From Zanthoxylum bungeanum (Eukaryota; Streptophyta; Magnoliopsida; Sapindales; Rutaceae), in contig SKCR01006518.1 in the NCBI GenBank assembly GCA_019454045.1, forward strand, positions 496,001 through 560,000: a DNA stretch of 64,000 nt, written 5' to 3'. Under the pieces are notes generated by a model. The model was not told where the DNA came from, ran no database searches, and worked only from the letters and a program-made list of their open reading frames with translations. Positions 1-10,309 of the stretch are shown one piece after another. Position numbers and translations under genes: made by a program. Positions within the stretch are counted from its first letter, which is position 1; each line of letters begins with the position of its first letter.

Positions 1-960
1 TATGTGATGTCCTCGACTTGTATAGTTCAGAAAGGTCGTTCGTGTTCTTCCCGAATTCGGAGGTGGCCGAATTGCGTACATATTAGCTAGGTTTTTATGA
101 CGAACGTGTCTGAACTTAGAGTCTTAATATGAAGTGTACTCGTTGAGCACTTGGGTAGCCGATTAATTTTGATAAAAGATAATATTCAATATTATAATTA
201 TCAACTAAGATAATCAAGTGTTATTGGATAATATTGATTATTTACTTTAACCTAATTGAATTAATTGGATTAATTCAATAATTACACAAGGGCTTAATAG
301 TAAAATCATAATTATCTCTACCATTTGAGGATATTATGGTAATTGTAAGTATGTAATAATAGGTGGTTTTGGTTTGATTTTATTGGATTAAATCAAAGTG
401 GTAAATATTGAACTAATCAAGTTCCTAATCCTTGTTTTGATTTAATTGGATTAAATCAAAGTGGTAAACAATGAAGATTATTCACACCTAATTATACATA
501 TTTGGACAAATTAGATTAAGTCCACCTAAAAGTTGATTACAACTTTTATTAATTAAAAAATTGCATAAATTATGCTATAAATAGCAAGCTTTAGGAAGGT
601 TTTAATTAAGCAAAGCAAAAGCTTGAGATAGCTAAATACAAGCAAGAATTAGAGAAATTAGCCTAAATTAGAGAAGTGTTTAGAGAAGCTTTGTAAGGTC
701 TCTACAACATTTTATTTAGGACAAAATCAAGATTGGATCTTGGGTGAAGCTTGCTAGCATTGGAATCAAGATTCGATCTTGGAGTCAAGCTTGCTAATCC
801 TTGGAAGTTCTCCAAACATTTCAATAAGGAGAAGTAGATTGGATCTTTGAATCAACCTTGCTAGGTAAGTTTGATCTTCTCCAAAAGTTTTATTTTTCAT
901 TAGTGAGACATATAATGTTGAATTATGTATTAGATACATAATGTTGAAATTAGGCTAATT
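1..960 (+). repeat. LTR-retrotransposon LTR fragment (3' portion), left-truncated by window edge
   Basis: Bases 1 to about 250 match, inverted, the sequence at about 32470-32719, including the shared stretch GAGGTGGCCGAATTGCG, so this is a dispersed repeat. A TATA-like GCTATAAATAGC lies near 572, followed by a leader with short repeats built on GATTGGATCTTGG and AAGCTTGCTAG, then a splice-donor-like GGTAAGT near 865. That order (AT-rich U3, TATA, leader) is what an LTR reading on the plus strand would show. No primer-binding site was found, so the right boundary is a guess. No coding content was seen. Confidence 0.45.
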
Positions 961-2146
961 AATTGTGTTAGGATGCTTTGAAAGTATAAGCACAATATGC
1001 TTGTAATTGGGTCAAAATATTTATGTTAGACATAAACATAAAATTAGAGTTTGGAACTCTAGATAATAGCTTGAAGCTAAGGTTACCATTTTAGAATCAC
1101 TTGACCATCTTTGAGTGACCTAGAATTGCTCATGAGTCACTTCATTGTGGGATTCTAATTTAGTTTGTGTTTATTGGATTCAAAATTTACGCAAGTGCGT
1201 ATTTAGAATAAATTTATGTTTTTGTAAAAATATTTGATATTTTGAAAAAATTAATTTTTTTCTATAATATGTGTTGATGTTTGTTTTGATATTAAAATTA
1301 TTTTTGGGTATTTTTGAAAGTGTTTAGGAAGGTTGAAATATTTTAGGGTAGAAAACTCTATTCCATTCGGCTCTCTGTTTCCAGAGAGCTGAAAGAAGAA
1401 ACACATTTTGAAAACAAAAAAAATACATGCGTACAATGCGCGCACTGTGGGCGCGCGCACTATAGCAACACGTACAGTGCGTGCACGCACTGTAGCGCTC
1501 ACGGTACGCGCTACACGTGTCTAATTTAGTTTTCTCCCGTTTTTGAGTTTCCGGAATCTGATTCAGCCCCGATTTTTTCCTATACACTCATAATGGAATA
1601 TAATATTTCATTAAATTATTTAAAATTACACTCATACTTGATATCCACGGGTTAGACCCATTTTCACTGCGCGAGGCACCGATCCGATCCTAGGGGTTCC
1701 ACATTCGCCATATAGTTTACACTGTAAACAATTACAATTATAATTAAACTAAGTGTAATTATATAACTTAAATAAAGAATATAAAAGTACATAACTCTAT
1801 GATCCACCTTGGCGTATTCCATAAAATACACCTGACGGATTGTCAAAATGGTAGATTTTTCTCAGCGTCAATATTTATTTAACCTTTAACTGTAATTAAA
1901 ACATATTATATTATTTACAATATATAACTGGTAAAATAATTTATGTAAAGTTAAATTTATGAATAATACTCACAATATCATTCGTTTGTTTGAACAAAAC
2001 GACCAACTGAGCATCTGATAGGTTTCTTTTCAGTTTTCACTTCAATATTCGTGGAATGTGAGGAATTTCTCTTCTTTTTTGACATATTGATCCTAAAACC
2101 CTATAATTGTTTTGAATGCCATGTCTGAAAACCATAAACAAATCCA
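961..2146. other. Intergenic / repeat-derived, no gene seen
   Basis: No supported gene. A GC-rich island at 1428-1518 stands out in AT-rich surroundings. It contains repeated CGCACTGTAG-like words and a perfect 22 bp palindrome at 1473-1494. Short open frames across it have no recognisable domain. Confidence 0.5.
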
Positions 2147-2840
2147 TTAATATTGTATTTCTCCTCTACGTGCATTGGATTCCCCCATGCTATCTTTTGA
2201 ACTTTTCAACTTTCCCCTATAATATTTGTCTGCATTAAACAAATATAACATTCCAAGACCGTATTCCCCATTGAAAATCCAAAAACGATCCACATCGTCA
2301 ATCAATTTCATCAGGTCATAATCATCTGGCCTAGCCTCCGATCGAGCCATCAATACCCTATTGACAAAATAGTATAAAGATATCATCAACGCATCTTCAT
2401 CCGGTATTGACAAGAAGTCTAACTGTTCGATCATCACATTCATATCTCGCAACTTGGCTCGGGACCAATGAAGAAAATATCGATCACGCATGTTGTAACT
2501 CTTGTAGACACTTTTAGAATCTGCACCACACTGAGTGCCAGTTACTAAAGCCCACTCATGGATCGAAAATTGAGTGAACTCATCTCCATCCGAAACTAGA
2601 TTTGGTTTTTCATCATCTTTGGATTGGATAACTCAGTTGATTAGCACATTGTGCATTATCATTCTGCTAAACTCTAAATCCATGTCTAGAAAATATCCAA
2701 AATTGATTCCTTAGACATTTGCAGTTGTGTCTCGGTCAAATTGCTCCTTATGATATCAAAAAATCTTCATATTTTCGTCATGTTTGTTACCCGACTTCGG
2801 AAACGATCCTTTATTGGTATAGCCAAAGCCCATTAGTGTG
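2147..2840 (-). pseudogene. Decayed DUF1985-type transposon gene fragment
   Basis: On the minus strand the longest frame (2147-2491) encodes 114 residues with features of the plant DUF1985 family: a segment reading ALMISLYYFVNRVLMAR, then a LMKLIDDVDRFW block. Reading upstream toward 2840 in the same direction gives further matching pieces, including a FLDMDLEFS-like block, LVSDGDEFTQFSI and WALVTGTQCG, separated by stop codons and small frame breaks. DUF1985 domains in plants are mostly found in transposon-carried genes, often fused to Ulp1-like proteases (CACTA or Kaonashi-type Mutator elements). No Ulp1 protease domain is visible here, so the copy is partial. The CACTA-like repeats just to the right fit a transposon origin. 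Function in the cell: none expected. Confidence 0.6.
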
Positions 2841-2879
2841 TCTACATATATAAAAAATTAGCAATATAGCATGTCAGAT

Positions 2880-3150
2880 AAAAATAAAAGAAATTGTCAA
2901 TTTGTGCGACACAACCCGTCGCACACAATATCGCATTGTCTGATTGAGTGACATCAGTTGTCACACAGTGCGACAAACATTGCGACAATTGATATCGCAC
3001 TGACTGTCGTTCTATAACCATGCGACAGTCAGTGCGACTAAGTCTGTCCAATTACTGTCGCATTGTTCTAAGAACAGTGCGACAATAAATGTTTCACAAC
3101 CGCCGCACACATGTTTTTGCTGTGCGACAGTTGTTGTCGCACTATTAAAG
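2880..3150. repeat. CACTA-like subterminal repeat array (GTGCGACA motif)
   Basis: The words GTGCGAC and GTCGCAC (and one-base variants) recur about a dozen times in both orientations within 270 bp. They form at least two strong inverted repeats: perfect 15 bp arms at 2995-3009 and 3023-3037, and a near-perfect palindrome at 3056-3084. Short motifs repeated in both orientations near an end are typical of CACTA transposons, where the transposase binds them. No clean CACTA terminus was found next to the array. Confidence 0.55.
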
Positions 3151-4675
3151 ACTTGACTTCACATATTAGGTATTTTATCAAACATAGAGTATGCACATGA
3201 TAAAATAACAGCAAAAAAACAACAAAAACGAGATGGAAGCATGAAATCGAACCAAAACATCAAGAAAACACATGCATTTCATGTGCAAAATAAAAAGCAT
3301 GAAGAAAATTTACTTGTTTTTATTTGAATATGAAAAGGAAAAGTTAAAATTTGTCTTTTTTGAATAGTGTCATCGGTTTCACATGAGGGAGTAAAAAGTG
3401 AAATGTGAAATCTAAAATGAAGTGTGAAGTTATTATGAGGATATTTTGGTCTCTCTATATGATTTTTGACTAGAATGGATGGATAAAAAAAACATAATTA
3501 TAACTAATTGGGAAAAATGCAATATTTTATTGGCTAATTTGAATAATTTCCCAAATCTAACTTGTACCACAATTCTACAAAAAAAATATCTAAAAAAATA
3601 TAATAAAAATTGCAAATGGATTGGGAACGGCACGAATTGTCGTTGGGTGCAAAGTCAAAGCTTGAACAGAAGTGGCAGCTGAGGACCGTCAGTGCATTTT
3701 TCTTTATTTAAATAAAGAGAGTGACCTGCTGCTTGCTTGTTCGGGTGTGAATTCAGCATTAAAATAAATGGACATGAAATTTCAATTTCCAGCATTCAAA
3801 ATTGAGGACCCTTAGTTATTGAAACGGCAGTGCCTGCTTGACCGGGGATTAAGAACCCTGAGAAAAAACCTAATTTTGAAAAAAAAAATTCAAGTCTAGC
3901 TTTGGCATGGATACTACTCAAACTCATGCAGTCACAAGTGTGTAAATGTCAATTGTGTATGCTTCATACTATCAAAGCGGATAATTTTTCGACGTTGATT
4001 TCAAATATTTATAGACCGGTCAAATATAATAATACAATCAAATGCGGCGCTCCAAACGTACATTATATGGACACTGAAATAATTAAAATGAAATGATAAT
4101 AATTAATATAAAATATGTTTGAAAATATTGAAATATAATTTAATTGAAGTGTTTTACGATCAATGTTCTAATCTAGGCGGTCACTTAGACGTCGCCTAAC
4201 TATTCCGATATGCATGAAATCGATTTCTAAGTAAGTTTGTACCTTTTTTTTCCTCAAATTTGTTTGTTTTTCAAATTTTTTTTTTTGGCTATGAGCCTAA
4301 TTTTTATTTAAAAACCCTAAATTTCTTATTCGTCAGAATTCAAAAACGAATAAAATCTTCAGAATTCAAGTTTCACCTTTAGATTTATCGAAGAAGAATG
4401 GAAGAAATACCGAAACTCTCAATTGCTCTATTTGCACTGAAACTAAAATAGATGTTTGGTTACTGCTAATTTTTTTAATTCATCAACCATTACTGATTTG
4501 AATGCCAACCATTTGATGGCTCTTGTGAATAAGAATAACAAGATGCTAATGTTGAAGCTCATAATAAATTGTCAGTTTCCTATGACATTGTTAAAATTAA
4601 AGTATTTATTCCTTCGTCAACCATATTACAAATACAATTATAAAATTTTTTAAATAAAAGGGATATAATTATTAC
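3151..4675. other. Intergenic, no gene seen
   Basis: AT-rich sequence with short open frames (60-70 codons) on both strands that carry no recognisable domain and have low-complexity composition. It contains poly-A and poly-T runs. No transposon terminus or target duplication was identified. Confidence 0.4.
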
Positions 4676-4911
4676 TTGATAGTACTTATTGAAAATTTAA
4701 AAGAAAACAGAAGAAACTGTGATGAGAAATCAAGAGGTGATTGGTGGGAACGCAAAGCTTGGGCTGATGACGCCCTTGCTTACGAATACGAATCGACTTC
4801 TAGAAAGCAGATTGCAATCATCCATTATCATAGTAAAATTGCTAACGTTAGAAGCAAAAAGTTGATAGAGACAAAACGTCCTTTTTTTTTTATCTTTATT
4901 ATTTTTGAAAT
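4676..4911 (+). promoter_or_regulatory. Distal block of P450 promoter, shared with the duplicate copy
   Basis: This block aligns with 11115-11340, e.g. both contain GCTTACG..ATCGACTTCTAGAAAGCAGATTGCAA (written here in parts) and CATCCATTATCATAGTAAAATTGCT (parts). In the duplicate it lies about 0.3-0.5 kb before the start codon. Here it lies about 1.2-1.45 kb before it, because an insertion separates it from the proximal promoter. Conservation across four copies suggests shared ancestry; regulatory function is inferred only from position. Confidence 0.6.
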
Positions 4912-5888
4912 TTGCCTCTCCCCTCCCCGACATTTCTCTCCACTATCCCCACCCCCAAAATTATATAAATATCCTTTTTTTTTTTGTAAAAATAATTATC
5001 CTTTATCCCAAATCAATTTTTATATATATATATTAATTTATAAATAATATACATATTTATTTTATTTTATTAATTAAATATTTTTATTATAATTTTTTTT
5101 AATTTTTGTTAAATTTATATTTTTTTACTCTTTACATATCTATTATTTTTAATTGTTTAATAAATATTACAAATTTCTTATTTATTGTTATTTATTTTAT
5201 GTTCATTTATTAATTTAATTTTTTTGATTCTTTATTAATTTATTTAATACCAATTATATAATAGATATAATAGGCTATCTATAGTGGTGTTAAATAAATT
5301 AAAAAAGAATCACAAAAATTAAATGAATAAATGAACACAAAATAAATAACAATAAATATGAAATTTGTAATATTTATTAAATATTTAAAAAATAATATAT
5401 ATATATATAAAGAGTAAAAAAATATAAATTTAACAAAAAAATATAAATTTATAAAATAAATATATTTAATTAATAAAATAATAAAATAATTAATTTCTTT
5501 AACAAAATACTTGTAAATGAAGAATTTTGGGAAGAGTGGCACTTTTGTAATCGACCCGGGGGATTTCTGACCGGGGGGAATAAATTATTTTTATTTTACT
5601 AATTAAATAATTTATTTTGTGTTTATTTATTTACCACTACTTATGAAATAAAATAATTAAATCAAAAAAATAATTAAATAAGTAAAAGAGAAAATATAAA
5701 AAATAAAAGAATCAAATCAAAAAATAATATAAAAGAATAAAAACATTAAATTAAAAAATAAATAATGAAATAAAATTATTAAATCAAAAAAATCATTTAG
5801 TTAAATCAAATAATTAATTAGGTTTGTCATTTAAACAAATGTGTAAGGATTTTATTGTAAATTTAGGGAGGGAGAGAGGAGGGGAAAA
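4912..5888. mobile_element. Fold-back / MITE-like AT-rich insertion in the P450 promoter
   Basis: The three other copies of this promoter lack the stretch. Its ends are pyrimidine-rich on the left (CCTCTCCCCTCCCC near 4915) and purine-rich on the right (GGGAGGGAGAGAGGAGGGG near 5868), so they are roughly inverted. Next to them, related words occur on both sides (CCCCAAAATTATATAAATATCC on the left in parts; TTTATTGTAAATTTAGGGAGGG on the right in parts). The interior is almost pure A/T and includes a long inverted repeat at about 5053-5490. No coding content was seen. Exact ends and target duplication are unresolved. Confidence 0.5.
5053..5490. repeat. Long imperfect inverted repeat (about 200 bp arms)
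   Basis: The left arm, about 5053-5252, reads as an imperfect reverse complement of about 5289-5490. Shared landmarks include AATAAATATTACAAATTTC and TGTTCATTTATTNATTTAA. The centre is near 5270 (GGCTATCTATAGTGG). The RNA could fold into a long hairpin. It sits within the promoter insertion. Confidence 0.6.
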
Positions 5889-6129
5889 GCAATCCTCATA
5901 AGTTAAGCTTTCATCTTTAGGAAGAAAAGTCAAATTATTGGTTTGCTTTCCTATAGAATTAATGTGAAAAGACAACAAATATGATGATACTTTGGCTTCT
6001 TCTTGGAAATTTGCCGTCAGAAACTATTGACCAATTAGCAAGCATATGCAAACCTTATAAATAGGTACCACAAGTAACTCAACTTAATTTCAATTCCTAA
6101 CAAACAAGTATAATAAAAAGTTACTAGCC
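5889..6129 (+). promoter_or_regulatory. Proximal promoter and 5' leader of the P450 gene
   Basis: This stretch aligns with 11390-11601 upstream of the truncated duplicate, including TTGGTTTGCTTT, TTTGGCTTCTTCT and the block CAAGTAACTCAACTTAATTTC just before the start. A CCAAT box lies at 6031-6035 and a TATA box at 6056-6063. Spacing to the start codon leaves a leader of about 35-45 bases. Confidence 0.65.
6056..6063 (+). promoter_or_regulatory. TATA box of the P450 gene
   Basis: TATAAATA, 67 bases upstream of the ATG at 6130. In the truncated duplicate the equivalent position near 11541 reads TAAAAATA, so the box is damaged there. Confidence 0.7.
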
Positions 6130-7656
6130 ATGTTGTATCAGCTTCTAATCTCATTTCTTCTTTTCATTATCCCATTATTTTTCTTCATCCTCATCACCAA
6201 AAGTAGCAAAATAAAAGAATCATCATCATCTCCGACCCCCACAGCCAATAATATTATTCCAAAATCTTACCCATTCGTAGGCACTTTCTTTGCCTTTTTT
6301 GCAAACCTAGACCGTAATATACAATGGTTGACTGAAATTCTCCAAAACTCACCCTCCGCAACATTTGCTTTAAAAAATTTAAATACTGTTCTAGTCATAA
6401 CTGCAAACCCAGCCAACGTCCAGCACATACTCAAAACTCAGTTTCACAACTACCCAAAAGGCAACTATTTTCGAACAAGTCTATTTGACTTTCTTGGTGA
6501 TGGCATCTTCAATGCCGATGGCTCTAACTGGAAGTTCCAAAGACAAGTTTCAAGTCATGAATTCAACACCAAGTCTCTCCGCAAATTTATCGAAACCGTC
6601 GTTGAATCTGAAATCTCTGATCGCCTAATCCCAATCCTATCTGCTGCTGCTGCTAACAAAACCGTTCTTGATTTTCAAGATATCCTACAAAGATTTGCAT
6701 TTGATAATATTTGCAACATTGCTTTCGGATATGATCCTCGTTACTTGTTGCCATCTCTGCCAAAAGCAGATTTCGCACAAGCTTTTGATGACGCTGTTCA
6801 GATAAGCGGCGAAAGATTACGACATCCTTTACCCATAATCTGGAAAATGAAAAGGCTTCTCAATATTGGCTCCTCCGAGAAGCGTCTCCAAGTTGCAATC
6901 TCTCAAGTATACGAATTTTCTCAAAACATCATAAAAGAGAAGAAAAATGCACTTAAAGAAAACCCGTCAGCTGAGTCCATGGATCTGCTGTCACGATTCT
7001 TGAGTTCCGGCCATTACGACGACAAATTTGTCAGAGACATAGTCATCAGCTTCACACTTGCTGGCCGTGACACTACATCCGCAGCTTTGACATGGTTCTT
7101 CTGGTTACTTAACCGAAACCCTGAAGCAGAAGAACAAATCCTGAATGAAATCAAAGAAAAATCTGACTCTTCTATTTTTGAAGACATCAAACACATGGTG
7201 TTCACTCATGCATCACTATGTGAAGCCATGAGATTCTATCCGCCGGTACCCGTAGACAGCAAGTTAGCAGAGAACGACGACGTTTGGCCAGATGGGACGG
7301 TTATTAAGAAGGGAACAAGAGCTGTATACCATCCTTACGCGATGGGGAGAATGGAGAGTATTTGGGGAAGTGATTGGGCTGAGTACAAGCCAGAGAGGTG
7401 GTTGAAGAGAGAGGATGACGAGTGGATTTTTGTAGGGAGGGATCCGTACACTTATCCGGTGTTTCAGGCGGGGCCTAGAATTTGTTTAGGGAAAGACATG
7501 TCGTTTCTGCAAATGAAAAGGATTGTAGCTGCGGTGTTGAGTAGGTTCAAGGTGATTCCAGCGACAGAGGAAGGTTTCGAGCCAGAATTTATTGGATTTT
7601 TGACTGCTAAGATGAAAGGTGGTTTTCCGGTGCGGATTGAGGAGAGGATCGAGTGA
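6130..7656 (+). CDS. Cytochrome P450, CYP94-like fatty-acid hydroxylase
   Basis: Single uninterrupted frame of 508 codons, a normal length for the family. CYP86-clan genes such as CYP94 are commonly intronless. An N-terminal hydrophobic anchor (residues 4-22) indicates ER membrane attachment with the catalytic domain in the cytosol. Motifs in order: C-helix WKFQR (134-138), I-helix AGRDTT (311-316, oxygen activation), the ExxR pair EAMR (365-368), PERW (421-424) and the haem loop FQAGPRICLG (445-454), with Cys452 as haem ligand. Blocks such as FDNICNIAFGYDP (191-203) and GIFNADG (125-131) are typical of CYP94. CYP94 members omega-hydroxylate or oxidise fatty acids (cutin and defence lipids) or, in the B/C subfamilies, jasmonoyl-isoleucine; the sequence most resembles the fatty-acid (A/D) type, but the substrate is inference. 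The start is supported by the TATA box 67 bases upstream and by conservation of the same start in the duplicate at 11602. All key residues are present. Confidence 0.93.
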   Translation: MLYQLLISFLLFIIPLFFFILITKSSKIKESSSSPTPTANNIIPKSYPFVGTFFAFFANLDRNIQWLTEILQNSPSATFALKNLNTVLVITANPANVQHILKTQFHNYPKGNYFRTSLFDFLGDGIFNADGSNWKFQRQVSSHEFNTKSLRKFIETVVESEISDRLIPILSAAAANKTVLDFQDILQRFAFDNICNIAFGYDPRYLLPSLPKADFAQAFDDAVQISGERLRHPLPIIWKMKRLLNIGSSEKRLQVAISQVYEFSQNIIKEKKNALKENPSAESMDLLSRFLSSGHYDDKFVRDIVISFTLAGRDTTSAALTWFFWLLNRNPEAEEQILNEIKEKSDSSIFEDIKHMVFTHASLCEAMRFYPPVPVDSKLAENDDVWPDGTVIKKGTRAVYHPYAMGRMESIWGSDWAEYKPERWLKREDDEWIFVGRDPYTYPVFQAGPRICLGKDMSFLQMKRIVAAVLSRFKVIPATEEGFEPEFIGFLTAKMKGGFPVRIEERIE

Positions 7657-8336
7657 TTTTATTATGCTTGTATTATTGTTTGTTATCTTGCGTGATTTGA
7701 ATCCTTTTTCATGTCGGTTTGTTGGTTTATTTGGATAAAAAAAATCATCGAATCTCTAAGAAGGTATCAAGCGAATCTCTCTTTATTCGCTTTGAAATTC
7801 TTAAGCTCATCTCCAGATGGTTATCCTCTAAGCACGAAGACTTTGAACTATCCGTTGCAGATTTAGTTAAATCTTGGGCATATATTTAGTTTTTCTTTGG
7901 TTTTTATCTAGTTACCCCTTGTTATTGTTTTGTAATGTTGTTTGACAAAACTTTTGTTTGGACTCATTTTCTATGAGTCGTCGTTATGATTAATATTAGC
8001 ATCTCCTCTTTTATCAAAAAAAATTATTGGTTATCTTGTATCTCGGTTAATTTTATGGTTGAAAACTTGAGATTATGATATTTATGTATGGATCAAATTA
8101 TGATTTTAATTTTTTCCACAATATTGAATTAAACTAATTAAATAATAATATTAAATATAGTAAGTAAATAAAAGAGTGTATCCCGCATTGAAAAGGGATA
8201 AAAAACAACGATAATATAAGATTTTAATAACTATAAATCAGTATTTTCATAACCGGATCAGGATCGAATCAGTGATGTAAAAAATTTAATGGGGGGTCAC
8301 TGGCTCATAAAGTGCAATGACGCTTACATAAGATGA
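7657..8336. other. P450 3' flank, no further gene seen
   Basis: Presumed 3' untranslated region followed by AT-rich spacer. A short plus-strand open stretch near 7815-7890 has no recognisable family. The left boundary of the next retroelement is not sharp. Confidence 0.4.
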
Positions 8337-9718
8337 TTGTGAAGACTGAAGCTCAAATGAAGAAATCAATTGATGTCTTATAACTTAGGGCTTTCAATGT
8401 AAGTGAGCTGATAATTCAAGTATTTCTAAGCTCATATGACTCATACACATTCATATATTGCATTAGAGTCATGTGCATATTATTTAAACTTCAAATCCTG
8501 AATTTTATGCACTGAGACCGGCAGACCGGCCCCTGATACCGTCATACTGGCGTCACTGAATTGATTTACACTGCTACTGGAACCGGCCTACTCTATACCG
8601 GTCTTGAATACAGGTCATTCTGGATTTTGCACCTGTTACTAGAACCAGACCATCTCATACCGGTCCCCAAACCAGTGAAACCTGAATTTTAGCCATTACT
8701 GGAACCGGTCTATTCTATACCTGTCTTTATATCGCTCAGTAATCTGGTCAGGTTCGTGCTTATCGATACTCAACAGTTATATTATATAGCCGTTTGAATT
8801 TGCAGACGACATACTGATCTCTGACACCGACACACTGGTATCTGCGCTGAAAGAAAGCCTATTTTACTTTTCACTATAAATTGAGACCAAAATTCATTTT
8901 TGCTAAGTCTTGACAAATTCTACTACCTTCATATATTTTGTACAAATTAAAAACTGAGAGTTTCATCAATTTTCTTACCTATATACTCTCTTGATTATCA
9001 AAGCTCATTACATATACCTTCATATCATTTAATGAGCTTAGATTTATTTGGATATACATTCACACTTTAATCTTCGTTATCTTTTGTGAGTGTATTTAAT
9101 TGAGTTGTAACCTTCAATATCAATCTCTTGTAATTGAGAAATCCCTTGTGTGAGTGGAAATACTCAAAATGGTCAAATTGTGTAAAAAGGTTTAAGAGAA
9201 GCCTTGTAAGAAAATCTCTTGTTAAAAGAAGTTGGGGAGCCTTGGAAGAAAACCCTAGTGAAGGTTAAAAGGAGCATTGGATCAAAGACATCTATTGTAA
9301 CGGCTTGGGAGTGAGCCGCGTGAAACTCTTGGTGTAAAGTGTGGAATTATTGTACACAGTGGAAAAAGTTAAGCGCGACTTGGGGTAGTGAATGCAGGCA
9401 TTGAGGCCGAACGATTATAAATTACCGTGTCAAACTTCTCCATCCCTAAATCTTTTATTTATCGCAAGTTTTACATTATATTTGCATATAACATAGTAAA
9501 ACTTGTTGTTGGTGAAATTGACATTGATAATTACTTTCGAAATTTTAATCATTGTTTATATCAATTGTGAAAATTTTATTCTAAACTTAATTGGTAAAGC
9601 TACTAACTAAGTAGCTTAAAATCGAAAAGAATTTTAATTCCACATTATTGCGTTTAATACTTAATTCACCCCATATTGGATATAATTTCTATTGTTTCAG
9701 TGTTTGTAGGCAATTTCA
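8337..9718 (+). mobile_element. SIRE/Maximus-like copia LTR
   Basis: The region ends at CAATTTCA (9718) just before a degenerate primer-binding site (9721) and a gag start (9776), which fixes it as the 5' LTR of a plus-strand copia element. A TATA-like CACTATAAATTG lies near 8873. A long U5 runs through the AGTGAGCCGCGTGAAACTC block near 9313, which resembles SIRE-type LTRs. U3 carries three imperfect copies of a roughly 61 bp unit (starts near 8571, 8633 and 8693) built on TACTGGAACCGG..CTATACCGGTC. The left end is approximate. No matching 3' LTR is in the window. Confidence 0.6.
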
Positions 9719-9720
9719 AT

Positions 9721-9732
9721 TGGTACGAGAGC
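9721..9732 (+). other. Primer-binding site, degenerate (initiator-Met tRNA type)
   Basis: TGGTACGAGAGC; the usual plant copia site is TGGTATCAGAGC, so two changes are visible. It lies two bases after the LTR end. Confidence 0.6.
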
Positions 9733-9775
9733 TTGGACTTCTCGCAAAGGATTTGACCATCCGATAAAAGATCAA

Positions 9776-10309
9776 ATGACGTCTACAAGTTACACAACAA
9801 ACTTCACCGAAGGTGCATCCACCGATAGACCGTCATTTTATGACGGAATGAACTTCAAATATTAGAAAAGAAGAATGCTCATATTTTTGCTCGCCTACGG
9901 CATTTATGGATATTTATAGATCGTGAAACTTCAGTATATTTTAATGCACTTAAATTTTTATATGAAACATTAGATAAAAGTATAATTAATAGCATTCCCA
10001 AATTTGCAAATGCATATGAATTATGGAAAATCATTAGAATTGCTATATGAGGAAAATAGTCCATTAAATGAATATAATATCGATTCTAGCTCATAAAACG
10101 ATGAAATTTATAATTTGACATTCATGGCTATAGAAAATCCTAAAAGAGAATCAGAAAAAGAAAGTATTGTTGTTTGTGAAAATGAAATTTCCGATTGTGA
10201 TGAATTACTTGATATGTTGAATGAGTTTCATGATAAATATGATGCTCTTAGAAAGAAATGTAATTTAATTAAGAAAGAACATACATTAATTTTATTCTTA
10301 AAAAATTAA
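9776..10309 (+). pseudogene. Broken copia gag (SIRE-like)
   Basis: An ATG at 9776 opens a frame containing GASTDRPSFYDGMNFKY, which fits the SIRE-type gag start where the family has a tryptophan next; here that codon is TAG. The following residues KRRMLIF fit the same family. Later, in another frame, 10115-10309 holds an acidic, lysine-rich segment (CENEISDCDELLDMLNEF) like the gag C-terminal coiled coil. No zinc knuckle or pol follows, so the element is truncated near 10310. Gag would form the virus-like particle in which copia RNA is copied; this copy cannot be functional. Confidence 0.65.

Noticed and set aside
2842..3051. Minus-strand 69-codon frame with repeated cysteines
   Set aside because: Arises from the GTGCGACA repeat array.
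7014..7205. Minus-strand frame inside the P450
   Set aside because: Shadow of the P450 coding sequence.
7800..7892. Short plus-strand stretch after the P450 that reads as a plausible C-terminal peptide
   Set aside because: No start, no recognised family and no conservation evidence within the window.
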